Positions 22,537 to 34,773 of a stretch of DNA of 64,000 nt are shown here, piece after piece. The translations under genes and the position numbers were made by a program. The notes beneath the pieces were generated by a model. That model worked only from the letters and a program-made list of their open reading frames with translations. It was not told the DNA's origin and ran no database searches. Each line of letters starts with the position of its first letter. Position 1 is the stretch's first letter. This DNA comes from Tetrastigma voinierianum (taxonomy: Eukaryota > Streptophyta > Magnoliopsida > Vitales > Vitaceae): the NCBI GenBank assembly GCA_016808115.1, contig JAEQBH010001513.1:310001-374000 (forward strand), written 5' to 3'.

Positions 22537-23922
22537 TGATTCATGCCACAGTAGGTGTTCCGGGATCAAAAAAATTTATATCCTAGAATTCTTACTGCCG
22601 TAGCAAAGCTACTGTAGTATAGCGGTTCTAGGGTCGAACTCAGGAATGGGTTTTCTTCTTACAAAATGATTTTAGAGGAGCTTAAAATGAAGAACTGCCT
22701 GATTTCTGTCATAAAAACAAAGGCTGGAATCTGTTTGGAAACTGAAAATAAAACAAGAAAAAAAATGTAAAATAAAACCCCTTGAAGTATCAGGATACTG
22801 GGCTTAGGATCATAGGGCAACTGAGGGTTCCAAGGTCATTTCCTCGCGTTGTGGAGGATGACCTATAGTAATCTCCCGAACCGGATCTTCATTTAGCTAT
22901 AAAACCTAACCCCAAATAATTATCCTTTGAAAAATGGTATTCATCGAACACCCGGTCACCGACAGTGAAAATAAGTCTCCTCACTCACCTTCCAATGGGT
23001 CATATAGAGGGTAACTACGAATCTCAAAGGATCTAGCAATAAGCATCCACTGAACCCTAAAAGCTTACCAAATAATAGCCATTCAAGGAGATTCGAAGGG
23101 ATAAAAACCTAAAGTTAGAAAGGGAACACCGAATTGCAGTGAGTACTTGCATGAAGAACATGGAACCCTCTAGTAGCCTTAAGATCCTGTACCCAATAGC
23201 CTTCCACTTCAAGGAAGAAAGGGTTTAGTCAGCTTCATCCTTCAAGTCATCCTGGGGAGGTCCGGCAACCAATGAAGGGAGAAAAATGAGGAGAAGTGGA
23301 GAAAAAAGGAGAAAGAGCGGGAAAGCTGTAAGCTTCTTGCCAATTTTATTACTGAGCAAAAAGTTCTCTTTACAGTGTTTAGTTAGGGGGCTTTTATAGC
23401 CAAACCATAATACAAATTACCAAAAACTACAAAAATAAACACTATTACAAGGAGAAAGTATGAAGAAAACCAAAAAGAGAACAAAAAGCAAAAACGGGCA
23501 GGAGGAAGTCAAGGAAGAACAGTGGCAAAATGGTGAACAGTGCTGCAGGAGGCATGAATAGTGTGCAGGATGAAAATTTCGCAGATTTAACAAAGGTGTA
23601 CCGCGAAATTTTGTAGGCTATAAATTTCGCACTCACAAATTTTGCTCCCTGCCAAATTTCTTGCAGCTCCAATTTCTTGGCATTTTCTGCTCTTCTTTCC
23701 TTCTGGTCTCTGATCTACAATGCTGAGTTTGGCTCGAATTCTTTGTGCTTGGATTGACTCAACAATTTTGGCATAAATAGCTTGTAAAACTGTAAAATTT
23801 ACAAATGCGATCGCAGCATAAACGGACCTTAATGTGCAATCAAGCACTCCAGGCCGATTAGTACACAAAAGTACTCAAACCCGCATTAACCGTATTCAAA
23901 ATAGCACTTTGAGCACTAATCA
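22537..23922 (-). repeat. 5' LTR of element C
   Basis: Minus strand starts TGATTAGTGCTCAAAG at 23922 and ends CATGAATCA at 22537, next to the primer site. It has CCGCGAAATTTTG and related half-palindromes at 23572-23680 and a GGCTATAAAAGCCCCC box near 23386-23400. It is near-identical to the 3' LTR in long blocks but differs in many short patches. Confidence 0.8.
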
Positions 23923-24951
23923 AAGATTCGCACTAAATATTTGGAATCTTATGGGACTCGGAAAGGTAATTTCAAATTTTGTGCAAGGGCACGCCTGGGC
24001 TCTTCTCAATTCACCACTCGAGATCACTAATGAGGATTGTATTTAAGCCCACCTGATGGCGTGAAAAGGAAAATTAGATTCTAGGGGTTTGGTTTGGAAC
24101 AAGCTTGGAGTTTTTTCATATTTCATTGTGTATTTATAGGGTAGAGTAATTTAGTTTTCTTCTGATTATGAGTTTTTAAATTACTTGTAATCTTTCGCTT
24201 GGTTTATATAACCCTGTGATTTTCTTACAGGATTCTCGTGTGCTTTGATATCCCAACCTTGCAATAGAAGTGTTATTTCAAGTCACACCACGATTAGTGT
24301 TTTATTAACCATGAATCGATTCTCGGGCCTCAATGGAGTTCTAAACCCCATGAGTAGAGTTCTAATGGTGGAAACTCGCTCCTTTAAGGTAACAACCTCA
24401 ATTCCTTTGTGCTTCAATGGGATCAGGCGATGCTAAAACACTTGCGGAAAATCTTATAAAACCTTAGTTTGACATCTTCGAAACGTAGAACGAGACTTTG
24501 TACACGTTGTGCTTGATCACAAATGCAGGCTAAGAGTCCAAGCAAATCATCTGAACAAGTGTTTGTTATCGCTCAATCATTCTTTGTCTTAAAAGAGCCT
24601 TTAATGTTACATCTTCCGTCGAAGACCATTCATCAATGGCTCGTAGATGAGATTGTGAATAAGAGGTGGGTATTACCTGATCGGGCGTGTGAGTGAAACC
24701 TAAGGATCCTATCATTCATCCTTCTTGCTTTTAAAATGGGCTTAAGCTAATTCCGCTACTCATTCAATCAATCACAACCCCTAGATTTTACTTTTAAACG
24801 CACATTCATTGGAGAGCAATCCCTAAGGATCACCTAGGAAACCACTCACTGTGGAAATGACCTATGGACTCCCACATTAATATAATGCTTGACGACTTTA
24901 GTTCCTAAGCTTGGGAATAATTTCAGCATACGAAATAGACGAAGCACTATG

Positions 24952-25246
24952 CGACATCCAGTAGAGAATGATGCATGTTTTATGATATGGGCAGTGGAGG
25001 CTATAGTGTCTAGCCAGAGTGGTTCGATTGACCCTTTAGAGACTAGCCTTGTGCAGAATGATAAGACAAAACTAGGTGAAGAGGCCAAAGAGTATGTGAA
25101 ATGGATGGACTCCTAGCCGAACAGAAGAAAGTATTACGAGCTGTTGGGAGAGAACACCCAGACATCAGTTCTTTCAATTGAGCAACCACCACGATTGGAG
25201 AAAAAGCCACTACCTAGTCATTTGAGGTATGCTCATCTAAGGGAAT
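24952..25246 (+). pseudogene. Pol of A, segment 2 (protease to RT linker)
   Basis: The reading of A resumes directly after the target duplication of B with RHPVENDACFMIWAVEAIV, runs to a stop at 25114, and continues in another frame as PPRLEKKPLPSHLRYAHL. The last phrase is the conserved linker before RT, also found in B (KPLPSHLKYAFLG). The segment is then cut by solo LTR K1, whose target duplication CCTCA lies at 25247-25251. Confidence 0.8.
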
Positions 25247-26103
25247 CCTCATGTAACGCCCTAAAAATACCCTAGAATTTTTGTAATAAAAATTATTATA
25301 TATTCCGGGTATAATTGAGCCAACTTGGGTATTTTCTAGGAATTTTTAAATGAATATTGAATAAAAGATTATATAGCTAAGAGCCAGATCCAAATATTAT
25401 ATGCTAAATGAGAATTGATTAGACTCGGAAATTTACCTAAGTGTAAAGGCAATTTGAAATTTGTAAAATGAGGACCTAAGGGTCAATTGTAAATAAGTTT
25501 ATATGTCTAAGTAAATATAAGAGTTAAAGTGCAAGCAAAATGAAATATGGGCTATAGCTAAATTAGGAGAAACTTAAGTAAAAAGAATGCATTTTTTTGT
25601 GGCCAAACAAGGCATTGGTGAAAAAATGTTGACTTAAGACCAAAATAAAATGAGAAAATGAATAGGTGTGGAAGGCCAAACATGGCCTTACACTTAAATG
25701 AGGATAAATACCAAAATGTGGTCTGGGAGCCTATTCTCGAGCAACTCGTGGAGTATAAGGAGAGGAGAAAAGGGGGGAGAAGAGGCTAGGGCTTGGGAAA
25801 GATCAAGTTATAGGTGGGGTTTCTTCCCACTTCTTGCTCCTTTGTGATCAAGCAACTTAGAAGTGGAGATTTAAAGAGGCTAAGGTAAGAAAACAAAACC
25901 CTAGCTTCATCTTTGTGATTTTTTTTTTATTTGGGGAAAAAGCCCTAACTTGGGTAAAGGGATTTTTTATTGATTCTAAACCACTTTTGGAGTTGTTTTG
26001 GGTGGATTCCATGGTGGGTTTTGATGTAGGATGGATTTCGGGAGGTTTGTTGAAGAAAAAGGGGATGAGAAATGCTAAAATCCGACATTGCAAACCAAAT
26101 GAG

Positions 26104-26226
26104 GGTACCGGTACTAAAAGTCAGTTTCAGACCTATCAGGTGGAAGAGAGTGGCACCCGCACCACTCAAAGTGGTACCAATACCCATTGCAAGAGAGGAT
26201 TAGTACCTAGACTGGCCAAAGTGGTA
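26104..26226. repeat. GGTACC palindrome cluster in K1
   Basis: GGTACCGGTACT at 26104-26115, TGGCACCCGCACCA near 26151, GTGGTACCAATACC near 26171, TTAGTACCTAG near 26200 and GTGGTACTC at 26221. A TATAAATAAG box follows at 26334-26343. K1 is from a different lineage than B but carries the same core motif. Confidence 0.7.
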
Positions 26227-26333
26227 CTCTGTGATCGATGCTTCCTGCAACCCTATTTTTGAATGCTATGCACTTTTAAGTCCCGCATTCGTACACTGAT
26301 TGTTTAGGGACCCTAATAAATGACTAATGGGAG

Positions 26334-26343
26334 TATAAATAAG
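26334..26343 (+). promoter_or_regulatory. TATA box of K1
   Basis: TATAAATAAG, 108 bp downstream of the GGTACC cluster, consistent with transcription of the LTR on the plus strand. Confidence 0.55.
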
Positions 26344-27296
26344 AATGAAATTAAGTAAAAAACGTACCGTACCTCGCCGCTTCTTGCTTTGCCTCGGCGA
26401 TATTCATTTAGTATTATTATTTGTTTAACCACTAAGAATGGCGAATTTGTAACTGACTAGTTACGGGTGAAGAGGACAACCTGACCTAGGATTGGTATCA
26501 AAAAAGACAAGGGATTGATAAATTTGTTTGTTCATTAAACCTCTATCCTTAGTTCATATGTATTGATAGTTTACTATGTAAATGTGAAATGATTGTATGG
26601 AATATGCATACATGAAGTGAAAGGTAATCTGAAATCACATAATGTCGGAAATAGGAAATTAGCCAATTGTCAACAATTTCTCAGGTGCATTTCATTTGAA
26701 TTGAAAACATGCTGTCATATTGTGACATAACGACCAAGTGAATTATTAATGACTCCACTTGGCAGATGCACCCAATCGCATCCTACGATGGAAGAATTTT
26801 ATCAAGTAAATGTCTCACTCAAGTGATGCACCAAATTGACATCCGTCATGATGATGAACCAAATTGCTAAATGTAAAGTACATTATCAATGAGGAACAAG
26901 ACTCGGATTCACTGGGTGGAATCCTGTGAAAATAAATTGAAGAAATAAGGTGACATAACAACCTTTGATGAGGAATTGAGATTGTAAACCAAATACATCT
27001 TTATGAGTATATGCTTAAATCTGCGAATTGAATTATGAAGGAATTAAGGTATTGGAAAATACATGTTTGTAAATGAAAGTAAGTACAAAATGTATAAGCA
27101 TATGTATTGTTTATGCCTTTGGATCATTGAAATAGAGTAACAAGCATGATTGAATAAAATGGATAAAGTTGTATTAGATAGAGAATCGATAGAACTCACT
27201 ACATGAAAATGCTTAGCGGTAGTTTTAAACTAGTTGTGTATCGAGTGAACAGAAAGAAGGCCAAGAATGTTAAGTTCGATTCAGGCACAAAGAGGT

Positions 27297-29012
27297 TGAG
27301 CTTAAAATCAACAAAATTTATATACACCTGTTCCTACTACCGCGTAGTCAAGCTACTCGCAGATAGTGGTCTAGGGTCAACACTCCGGGATGGGCTTTCA
27401 TCCTAAAATGGTTTGCACTCAAGGCATGGTTGCAAGGCTTATTTGACTCTTGATCTGGGGTTTTTAAAAAAAAAACAGCGAAATGGTTGAAAACTGGAAA
27501 ATTGTAAACCGAAGTTAAAGGTGAAAAAGTTAACTTTGGAAGAATAGGGTCACCAACTGGCAAGTTAGGCAAACAAGGTCCCTGGGTTTTATCCTCTATG
27601 ACAAGCAACCTATAGTCCCCGGCATAACCTGGGATCTATGTTTAACTAGCAAACCTCACCTATGAAACAACCTCTATTTGAGTCAATACAGGTATTATGT
27701 AGTTATGGCTCCTTTATCGCTTAAACCCTAACATTTAATATCATCCTCGAGGCTCAGAAGACCATCTAAAGAACAATAGTCCTAAAGCATGGAGAGAGTA
27801 TTCACAACCAATAACATTAAATGCTATGCAACCCAATTTGAGAAACCTAACATATAAATATCATTTTAGAGGCTCAGAAGACCATCTAAAGAATCAGCGC
27901 ACCTCTCTCTACCGAATATGCACCGGATTCTAAAGCATGGAGAGTATTGGCCAAATTAATGATATTCAATGTTATAAACCATGTTTTGAAAATACAAGGG
28001 GCCATAAATATTAATTCACTCCGTAGCTTTTAGTACAAGAGAACAACATGCATATGCCCCACCACTCAAGCTAGCTTCCTTCCTCTTCACAAAGAAAGGA
28101 GGCTTAGCTAAGCATCTCTTGAGTTGTCATCCTCAAGAGGGTGTCTAGTAAATGAGAAAGTGGAGAGAAAGATGGCAGAGAAGAGAGAAAAGAAATAAAA
28201 ACAAAAACCTAAAATAAAAGACTTTATTTACAAAAATAAAACTCACAAAATATCTTCTCCACAGATTGTTACTCCCCCAATTGTTACTAGGTTACAAAAC
28301 AAGAGGGGCGATATAGCCTCCTCAAGGTATGAAAATACCAAAAACCTATGAAATCAAGGCTATAGGACACTAAGTAATACACCAAGTTTGAGGCGGTTTG
28401 GCATTAATTACAAAGCATGACGAGGCATCAAATTTCAAATTAGGGTTGAGGAACCCTCGCTTAACTAGCGAAATCACAGGTGCCTAGCGAAACAAGAAAT
28501 TTCGCAAGGGTGAGCACTCAGAAGCAACAAATTTCGCTAAGCTAGCAAAATTTTTGTGAGAAGCGAAATCAATTATTTTCGCTAAGGAACAGTAAGAAGG
28601 AATTTGGAGGTCTAGCGAAATTTTGTGTTTTCGCCAGTTAAATTTTCGTTAAGGTTGCGAAATTTCAATCTTAGCGAAGATTGCTTAGCGAAAATTCCCG
28701 TCATCGTTGATCCTTCACCAAGCCATCCGCCTAACCGCATCACATTTTCTTCATTTTGCCTTGGTTTTCTCATTGATTCTTGGCCGGTTGATGGCCGAGA
28801 CTTGAATTCCAACTTCATGATTCATCATTTGACTCGAGATTGACTCCAAAGTGCAAAGAAAAGCCCGCAAACAACTAAAAATACCTCTAAAAGGCATAAG
28901 TGCTACTAAGAAGACTAGGAACACTACAATTGGTATAAATGACATTAATGAGCAAAGCACTCCAAAACCTATCCAATATAGGGGTTCAAAATTGCACTTT
29001 GGGCATTAATCA
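27297..29012 (-). repeat. 3' LTR of element D
   Basis: About 1.7 kb. It carries facing GCGAAA/TTTCGC half-sites at 28455-28695 (for example AAGCGAAATC with ATTTTCGCTAAG at 28561-28585). It matches the 5' LTR of D in blocks. A TATATCGCC stretch near 28308-28318 (minus) stands where the 5' copy has TATATAAG. Confidence 0.75.
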
Positions 29013-30280
29013 CACCCCAACCGAAACGCTGTTAGTCCTTAGCAATGCAAAATAAAGAAAAGGAGATGCATGTGGTGATTTGCAAAGGTTATGATTCAAA
29101 AAGGGTTTATATACATATAAACATTACCTTAAACTGAAAAATTGAAATCAAATTTGAAAACCGAAATGAAAGAATCAAAACCATACAAGAACCATTTCAG
29201 GTCAAAATTGGTTCCATGATTCTCAGCTTGAATTTCCACCTAAGTCTAATGGTTCTTTTTGTAACCAGATTAAGCCAATAAATTGCAAAATTTGCTCTCT
29301 CCCCCCAACCTAGCACTGACATGGCCTTAAGTCACAACAACCTAGATAGGTTAGTTACACTCTTCTTTCTTTATTCATCTACATCGTAGGTGCAATGCTT
29401 AAATCCGAATTTCACCAAAGTCCGTGTAACGGGGGTCCACCGATGACTCCCAACCAATTAAGGTTTAGGGCATCAAGCCAAAAGGATCACTTGACCACTA
29501 AACTCTAAGGCTTCACCCCGGACTCCGAATGACTTCGAAAATTAAGCACCCACAAGTCATTAAACTTCACCTATCCACCCATGTAACGAATACTAAATCG
29601 ATGACTCCCAACCAATTAAGGCTAGGCATCTAAGCTCAAAGGCTTTCGCCATATACCCCAGATCGTGCTCTGGTTTCAAGACAAAGCTCATGAATTTTAT
29701 TTTTCTTTCTTCTTTTCTTTTTTCTTTTTCTTTTGCTTTTTCTTTCTTTTCTATTCGGAAGACAACATTATCTCAAGTACGGGTAACACAAACCCATCCT
29801 AGGCTGCCAACACGCTTTAAGGCCTACTATGTGTTTAAAGGAGGCGAACAAATCCACAAACTTAATAGAAATAACTGAGGTGAATTTTAGCATAAAGGGA
29901 TATTTTCAAGTTGAGCACTGGAACCGTATTGACCAAAATTGTTTCAAGCATGGAATTTGTTCTAACATGTGAGGTGACAAATAGGTGATTCAATTTTCCA
30001 ACATGAAGCAATTCAATTGTCTTAACCCAATTCAATTGTTCGATTGAAAAAACATTTACACCTAGTAAAGGCACAAAACATGATATGTACAAAAATTTGT
30101 AAATATATAAAGTGAATAGCTTTTGGAAATGCCAAGCCAAACAATACATGCATAAAGCTAGACACAAAAGTATAATTGCCTACTATGAAAACAATACATA
30201 AATTCTAATCAAATCAGTGGCGGTTGATAAAGCTGGCCTTTTACAAAATCATAAAAGAGACCTAACCACCTCACTTTGCT
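29013..30280 (-). other. 3' UTR of element D with duplicated conserved module
   Basis: Two modules at about 29413-29497 and 29577-29644, both with CTCCCAACCAATTAAGG, match those in C and E. A purine-rich tract on the minus strand (complement of 29697-29755) and a second polypurine-like run (complement of 29293-29308) are present. No gene seen. Confidence 0.6.
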
Positions 30281-31380
30281 ATGGTGGCTGGGTGGGTGCA
30301 GCGGCTAACACTTGACATATCCAAGGAAATTTCTTTGGAGCGAGTGGAGCTTAGAAATCTCAGTTGGATCACTCCAAACGAACCATGCAGGCTCATCCAC
30401 TATGCCATGCGGTATGTACGGCTATACATCTTGTTTGAGGTAGTGGCAAAAATCGAGCAATGGCCACTAGCTGAATTTTTGCATGGGCGACAATGGGTTG
30501 GACTTAGCTTTGGGGCTTCGGGTTTGGGTTCTTGGCTGAGGTGTGGCGATGTACACTTGGTCTTGAAATTTACTAAGCGATGGGTTGTTTTTGGGTTGGA
30601 GTGGCTTTGGTAGTGAGCCCGATGGGGCTCTTCCATTCCTTCCTCTGTTGCCTCTCTGTTGACATTGGGGAGGTTCTTCTCCTTTTTCCATGGCCCATAT
30701 TCTACACATAATTGTGGGGCACCACGTAGTTCCTCGGGAGGATCTTACCAACGAGATTGCTCTTTTGATTCCTCTGGGTACAGATTGAGCTGTTCACCCA
30801 CAATAGTGTTAGTGGCTATCTTCCTCCCGGAGTTTATACTCCTCTTGATGAACAAGCCAGTTGGTGAGCTTCTACAGATTGGGTTCTGCTGGATGTCAAT
30901 TTTGATCAAATTTCTTTGGACATCTAATTCTTAACAAGGGCTCCAGTATACCAGGGTTTCTTGTCGGTGATCATGCACTGCCTCCATGAGGTATCCTGTT
31001 TGCTCTCAAATTCGGGATGAAAGGCTTGTTCAACAAAGGGATAAGGGTGGTGGTTCATTCTACCTTTGGGAAGTTGAGTTAAATCATGGAAGCATAAGTA
31101 TATAAGTTGAGGAACATTATAGACGGTGCACTCATCCATTAGTCTCTATATTCCTCGTAGACACAGGTGGGTTTGGATTTCTCTACAGTTTGTGCCCCCT
31201 TTGGTATGGAAGGGGTTCTGTGATATATAGTCATGTGTAAATAGGGTTACCTCACAGTGCATGACCCTTCTATCTCCATACATGGAGTTCCATTTCTCTC
31301 GATCAATTTACAGGAACTTTGAGCGCTTGCCTTATAGGTTTCAAATCCGGAATGGATTCACCAACAAATGTGGCCTGCAA
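30281..31380 (-). pseudogene. Unknown ORF fragments of element D
   Basis: Minus-strand frames at 31139-30924, 30751-30467 and 30636-30400 are the readable pieces. The middle ones are basic and rich in Pro, Ser and Gln (for example SLPKPLQPKNNPSLSKFQ). The end, FATTSNKMYSRTYRMA followed by a WMSLHGSFG phrase, resembles the end of the C ORF. I do not recognise the family. The opposite-strand frames here look like shadows of these. No RT or integrase motif exists in this element, and D seems to be a shortened, non-autonomous copy. Confidence 0.45.
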
Positions 31381-31624
31381 AGCGTCTGCAACACTTTTTT
31401 TTTAAAGAAATTGCAAAAGAGTTGAATTAACTAACAAATTAAAAATAAGCTGAATGAAAAAGCGAAACAAATTAGTTCACGCTAATTGATGAAAAGTGGA
31501 GTTCTACATTTGGGGTACAAAGGCCAAGGGTTACGCTACTTGGTGTGGATCATGGTAACTCTTCTTTACCATTTTATGGTTTAACATCCCGACAATGCGT
31601 GCGAGTTCGTCTCTTACATTAGTT

Positions 31625-33289
31625 TGACTAAATCAAAAAAATTTATATACACCTAGTTCCTACCTATTCAGCGTGATAAGCTCTACTATGATGCCAGTAA
31701 TCAAAGTTGGAACTGAGATGGATTTCAATAAAATGGTTGCATCGATTGCATGAAGGTAAGGCTTTCTATTTGGACTCTTTGATTTGGTTTTTAAAAGCAG
31801 TGGGAATGGTTTTGGCTGAAAGTGTAAACTGAAAGTTAAAAGGTGAAAAAGTTAACGGAAAATTAGGTCATGACTTAGCGAGTTAGGTAAATAGTGTCCT
31901 CGGGTTTTATCCTCGCGTTATGACAAGCAACTATAGTCCACACAGCATATGGCGGATCTATGTTAACTAGCAAACCTCACCCATGAGAGCAACTCCCCAT
32001 TTGAGTGTCTGAATTATTATGTAGTTATGAAACTCTTTTCTTGTTTAAAATATAACATTTAATATCATCTCGGAGGCTCGTAAAGACCGTCTAAAACTGA
32101 TAGTCCTAAGCATGGAGAGTATTGTAAATCAATAACATTAAATTCTATACAGCCTAATTTGAAACTATTTGTATAAATATCATTTTGAAATTTCGTAAAG
32201 ACCATCTAAGAATCATTCTCTTTATTGAATATACTGCTGGGTTCTAAAGCATGGAGTATTATTAGTGTGATATTCAAATGTTATCACAACCATGTTTTGA
32301 AAATACAAGGGCCATAAATACACTATAGTAGCACATAGAACAAAGACAACAATACCTGTACACCATAAGCTAGCTTCCTTCTTGAAAGGGGGCTGGCAAA
32401 CATCTCTTGGGTTGTCATCCTCAGGAGGTGTTTAAGCGTAGAGAAAGGGAGAGAAAGAGGAGAGAAGAGAGAGAAAAGAATAAAGCAAAACATAAATAAA
32501 AACATATTGCAAATAAAAACTTACAAAATATCTTCTCACGAGTTGTTCCTCCCCAGTTGTTACTTGGGTTCTAGAAGCAGGAGGGCTTATATAGGCCTCT
32601 CAAGGAATTATGAAAATACCAAAAACCTAGAAATTGGCTAAATTATGGAGACCAATTCATTAATACACACCAAGTTTGGAGCGGTTTGGCATAATTACAA
32701 AGAATATTGAGGTATAAGATTTCATTGGTGAGGAATTTCGCTAACTAGCGAAATCAATGACTAAGCGAAAACGAAATTTAGCTAAGGGTGAAGCGATTGC
32801 ATGTAATAGAGTTCGCTAAGCTAAGCGAATTTTTGTGAGAAGAAATCAATTATTTTAAATGAGAGCCGGTCTTGCTAGCGAATTTGGGTGTCTAGCGGGA
32901 ATTTTTGTGTTTTTGCTTAGGTTGTGAAATTTTAAAACAAGGATTCATGTAAAATTTTCGCAATCTTGTAGTACCCTTAATAATTCTGCATCGTTGATCC
33001 TTCCTTTGCTTTTCATCACTGCCTTAGTTGCATGCATTTTCATTATTTGTGGTTCTCAATTGATTCTTGGGCAGTTGGTGGTGAGGACTTGAATTCGACT
33101 TCATAGTTATCATTTGACTGGATTGGACTCAAGTGTGGCTTACAACAAACAACCCAAAATACCCTGCAAGGCATAAGTGCTCTTGAAACTAGAACACTAC
33201 AGTTGGTACCAAATGACATGATTAATGCGCAAAAGCACTCAAAACCTATATCTAATATAGGGTTCAAAATTACTTTTGGGCATTAATCG
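31625..33289 (-). repeat. 5' LTR of element D
   Basis: Decayed GCGAAA half-sites at 32740-32960 lie upstream, on the minus strand, of a clear CTATATAAGCCC box (complement of 32584-32595). Many short patches differ from the 3' copy. Confidence 0.7.
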
Positions 33290-33655
33290 AAAGCTGATCA
33301 TAGAAGAGTCACGATGTATAATTTATATACCCTGACGCTGACATACATTAAGTCTTGAGACCAGTGATATTTTGTAATCAAGCAGTTAATAAGAAATATT
33401 GTTTTGTACTTCTTTTTGAAGGGAGCATAGAATATATGTAAATGTGTTTGTATAAATGTAAATGTTTATAGGCCTACCATTTGAAATGCTTCTGCATAAT
33501 TGAAGACATTAAAATGAAGTATAAATAAAATTTTTTGATAAGATAAATGAAAACGGTCAGAGTAAATCGGGCACCGGTTCGGATTTGTCATTCGGGTCGG
33601 GTCGGGGTTCCGGTTCGGACTCGCTAATCGGGTCGAATTGGAAAGGGGTGTTACA

Positions 33656-34773
33656 CCTCATCCTTACAAATGATCATATCAACATCTTTGACAGCAGTAG
33701 AAAAAGAGAAGCTTTTGAGAGTACATCGAGATCATAGTCTTATCGAATGGTCTCTAATAGATTTGAAGGGATGCCCCTCTATGTGTATGCACGGATGTAT
33801 TAGAAGATGGTCACAAACTAATGGAGGCTAAAGAAGACCCTGATTCAACCATGAAGGAAGTGAGTAGGAAAGAAGTATTGAAGTGGTTAGATACAGGGGT
33901 GATCTATTCTGGCCCCGAGATAGTTCGGTAGGTAGAATCGATACAAGTTGTTCCTAAAATGAGGACCACGGTAAAAACCAGAGAGAATATGCATTTCTTC
34001 CCTGCTTGATTACGGGGTGGAGAATCTGTATAGACTATCAAAAGTTGAAGAAGGTGACTAGAAAATATCATTTCCCACTTTCGTTTATAGATCATATCTT
34101 TGCTTGGATAAATTTGACGGGGCATGAGTATTGTTTCTTGGGCGGGTGTCGGTATAATCAGTTCCTTTATTACCACAGAGGACGAGAAAATGACATTCAC
34201 ATGCCCGTATGGTACATTCGCATTCATGCGAATGCCATTTGGGTTACCAAGCACATTTCAGCATTTCATGATGGCTATATTCTCAAACATGATCGAGAAA
34301 ACAATTGAAGTGTTCATGGATGATTTCTCGGTGTTGGGGAAGTCTTTTGAAAATTAATGAAAACTAGACATCTGGCCCCAATAAGATGTGAGGAAACTAA
34401 CCTTGTTTTGAATTGGGAAAAGTGCCACTTTATGGTGAAGGAAGGCATTGTATTGGGGCACCAGATTTCAGAAAGAGGAATTGAGGTAGATAAAGCCAAG
34501 ATTGAAACAATAGAGAAGCTACCTCCCCTATCTTCCGTGAAAGGAATAAGGAGCTTCTTGAGTCACGCGGGATTCTATAAGAGATTTATAAAGGATTTTT
34601 CCAAAATAGCCAAACCTTTGTTGAATCTGCTAGTTAAAGGAGCCCCTTTCAAATTTGATGATCAGTGTATGCAAGCGTTCATGGTTTTGAAGGAGAAATT
34701 GGTGTCAGCACCTATTGTAGTAGCACCAGACCAGGACCTCCATTTTGAACTAATGTGTGATGCAAGCGACTAA
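33656..34773 (+). pseudogene. Reverse transcriptase of A
   Basis: RT continues from the linker at 25246 after removal of K1. Visible motifs are GWRICIDYQKLKKVTRKYH at 34015, a frame change, then TCPYGTFAFMRMPFGLPS near 34200, and the catalytic FMDD at 34313-34324 (FMDDFSVLGKSFE). LVLNWEKCHFMVKEGIVLG and the thumb and connection (KGIRSFLSHAGFYKRFIKD) run in one frame from 34400 to 34773. A stop at 34355, an insertion near 34365 and the changes near 34100 break the frame. The catalytic aspartates are kept. It is the only other RT in the window besides that of B. Confidence 0.85.

Larger units (their letters stand above)
17670..23922 (-). mobile_element. Non-autonomous gypsy-type element C
   Basis: A minus-strand element inside the 3' LTR of B. 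Its LTRs are 22537-23922 (5') and about 17670-19199 (3'), both starting TGATTAGTGC on the minus strand. The primer-site region is the complement of 22517-22536 (AATGGCGTCGTTGCCGAGGA), followed by GATGGTGCC as in element E. A polypurine tract (GTTGGGGGGTG) precedes the 3' LTR at 19200-19212. Inside are a gag start, a coiled-coil segment and an unknown ORF; no RT, RNase H or integrase is present. A clean target duplication was not found. Confidence 0.8.
7132..24946 (+). mobile_element. Athila/Tat-type Ty3/gypsy element B
   Basis: Complete from LTR to LTR. The 5' LTR starts at 7132 (TGTTGGATACA) and the 3' LTR starts at 17326 with the same bases; both end ACGAAGCA (8521 and 24946). The 5-bp target duplication CTATG is exact (7127-7131 and 24947-24951). 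Inside are a primer site, gag, protease, RT, RNase H, integrase, ORF3 and a polypurine tract in standard order. Removing the minus-strand insertion C (17670-23922) leaves about 11.6 kb. All coding parts carry stops or frameshifts. Confidence 0.9.
17326..24946 (+). repeat. 3' LTR of B, split by element C
   Basis: The LTR runs 17326-17669 and resumes at 23923-24946 after the minus-strand insertion C. Both pieces align with the 5' LTR at 7132-8521 (for example GGTGCAAGGGCACG at about 7566 against GTGCAAGGGCACG at about 23980). It ends ACGAAGCA followed by the target duplication CTATG. Confidence 0.85.
27297..33289 (-). mobile_element. Non-autonomous gypsy-type element D
   Basis: A minus-strand element inside K1. 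Its LTRs are about 31625-33289 (5') and 27297-29012 (3'), starting TGATTAATGCCC on the minus strand (the last base in the 5' copy is changed). A polypurine tract (CGGTTGGGGTG) precedes the 3' LTR. The internal region is only 2.6 kb and encodes fragments without RT or integrase. The primer site near 31560-31624 is too decayed to read. No clear target duplication. Confidence 0.75.
25252..33655 (+). mobile_element. Chromovirus-like solo LTR K1, split by element D
   Basis: Starts TGTAACGCCC and ends GGGGTGTTACA, with inverted ends TGTAAC/GTTACA, and is flanked by the exact duplication CCTCA (25247-25251 and 33656-33660). TGTAAC-type LTR starts are usual in plant chromoviruses of the Tekay/Del kind. 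Without the nested element D (27297-33289) it is about 2.4 kb. There is no internal region, so it is a solo LTR left by recombination. Its middle part (about 26385-26520) matches K2 at 40330-40470. Confidence 0.8.

Noticed and set aside
25915..26262. Plus-strand ORF of 115 codons in K1
   Set aside because: It lies in a solo LTR across the GGTACC cluster and upstream of the TATA box; no domain and not kept in K2.
30281..30613. Plus-strand ORF of 110 codons
   Set aside because: It is opposite to the D element frames, which match element C on the minus strand; the plus frame has no support.
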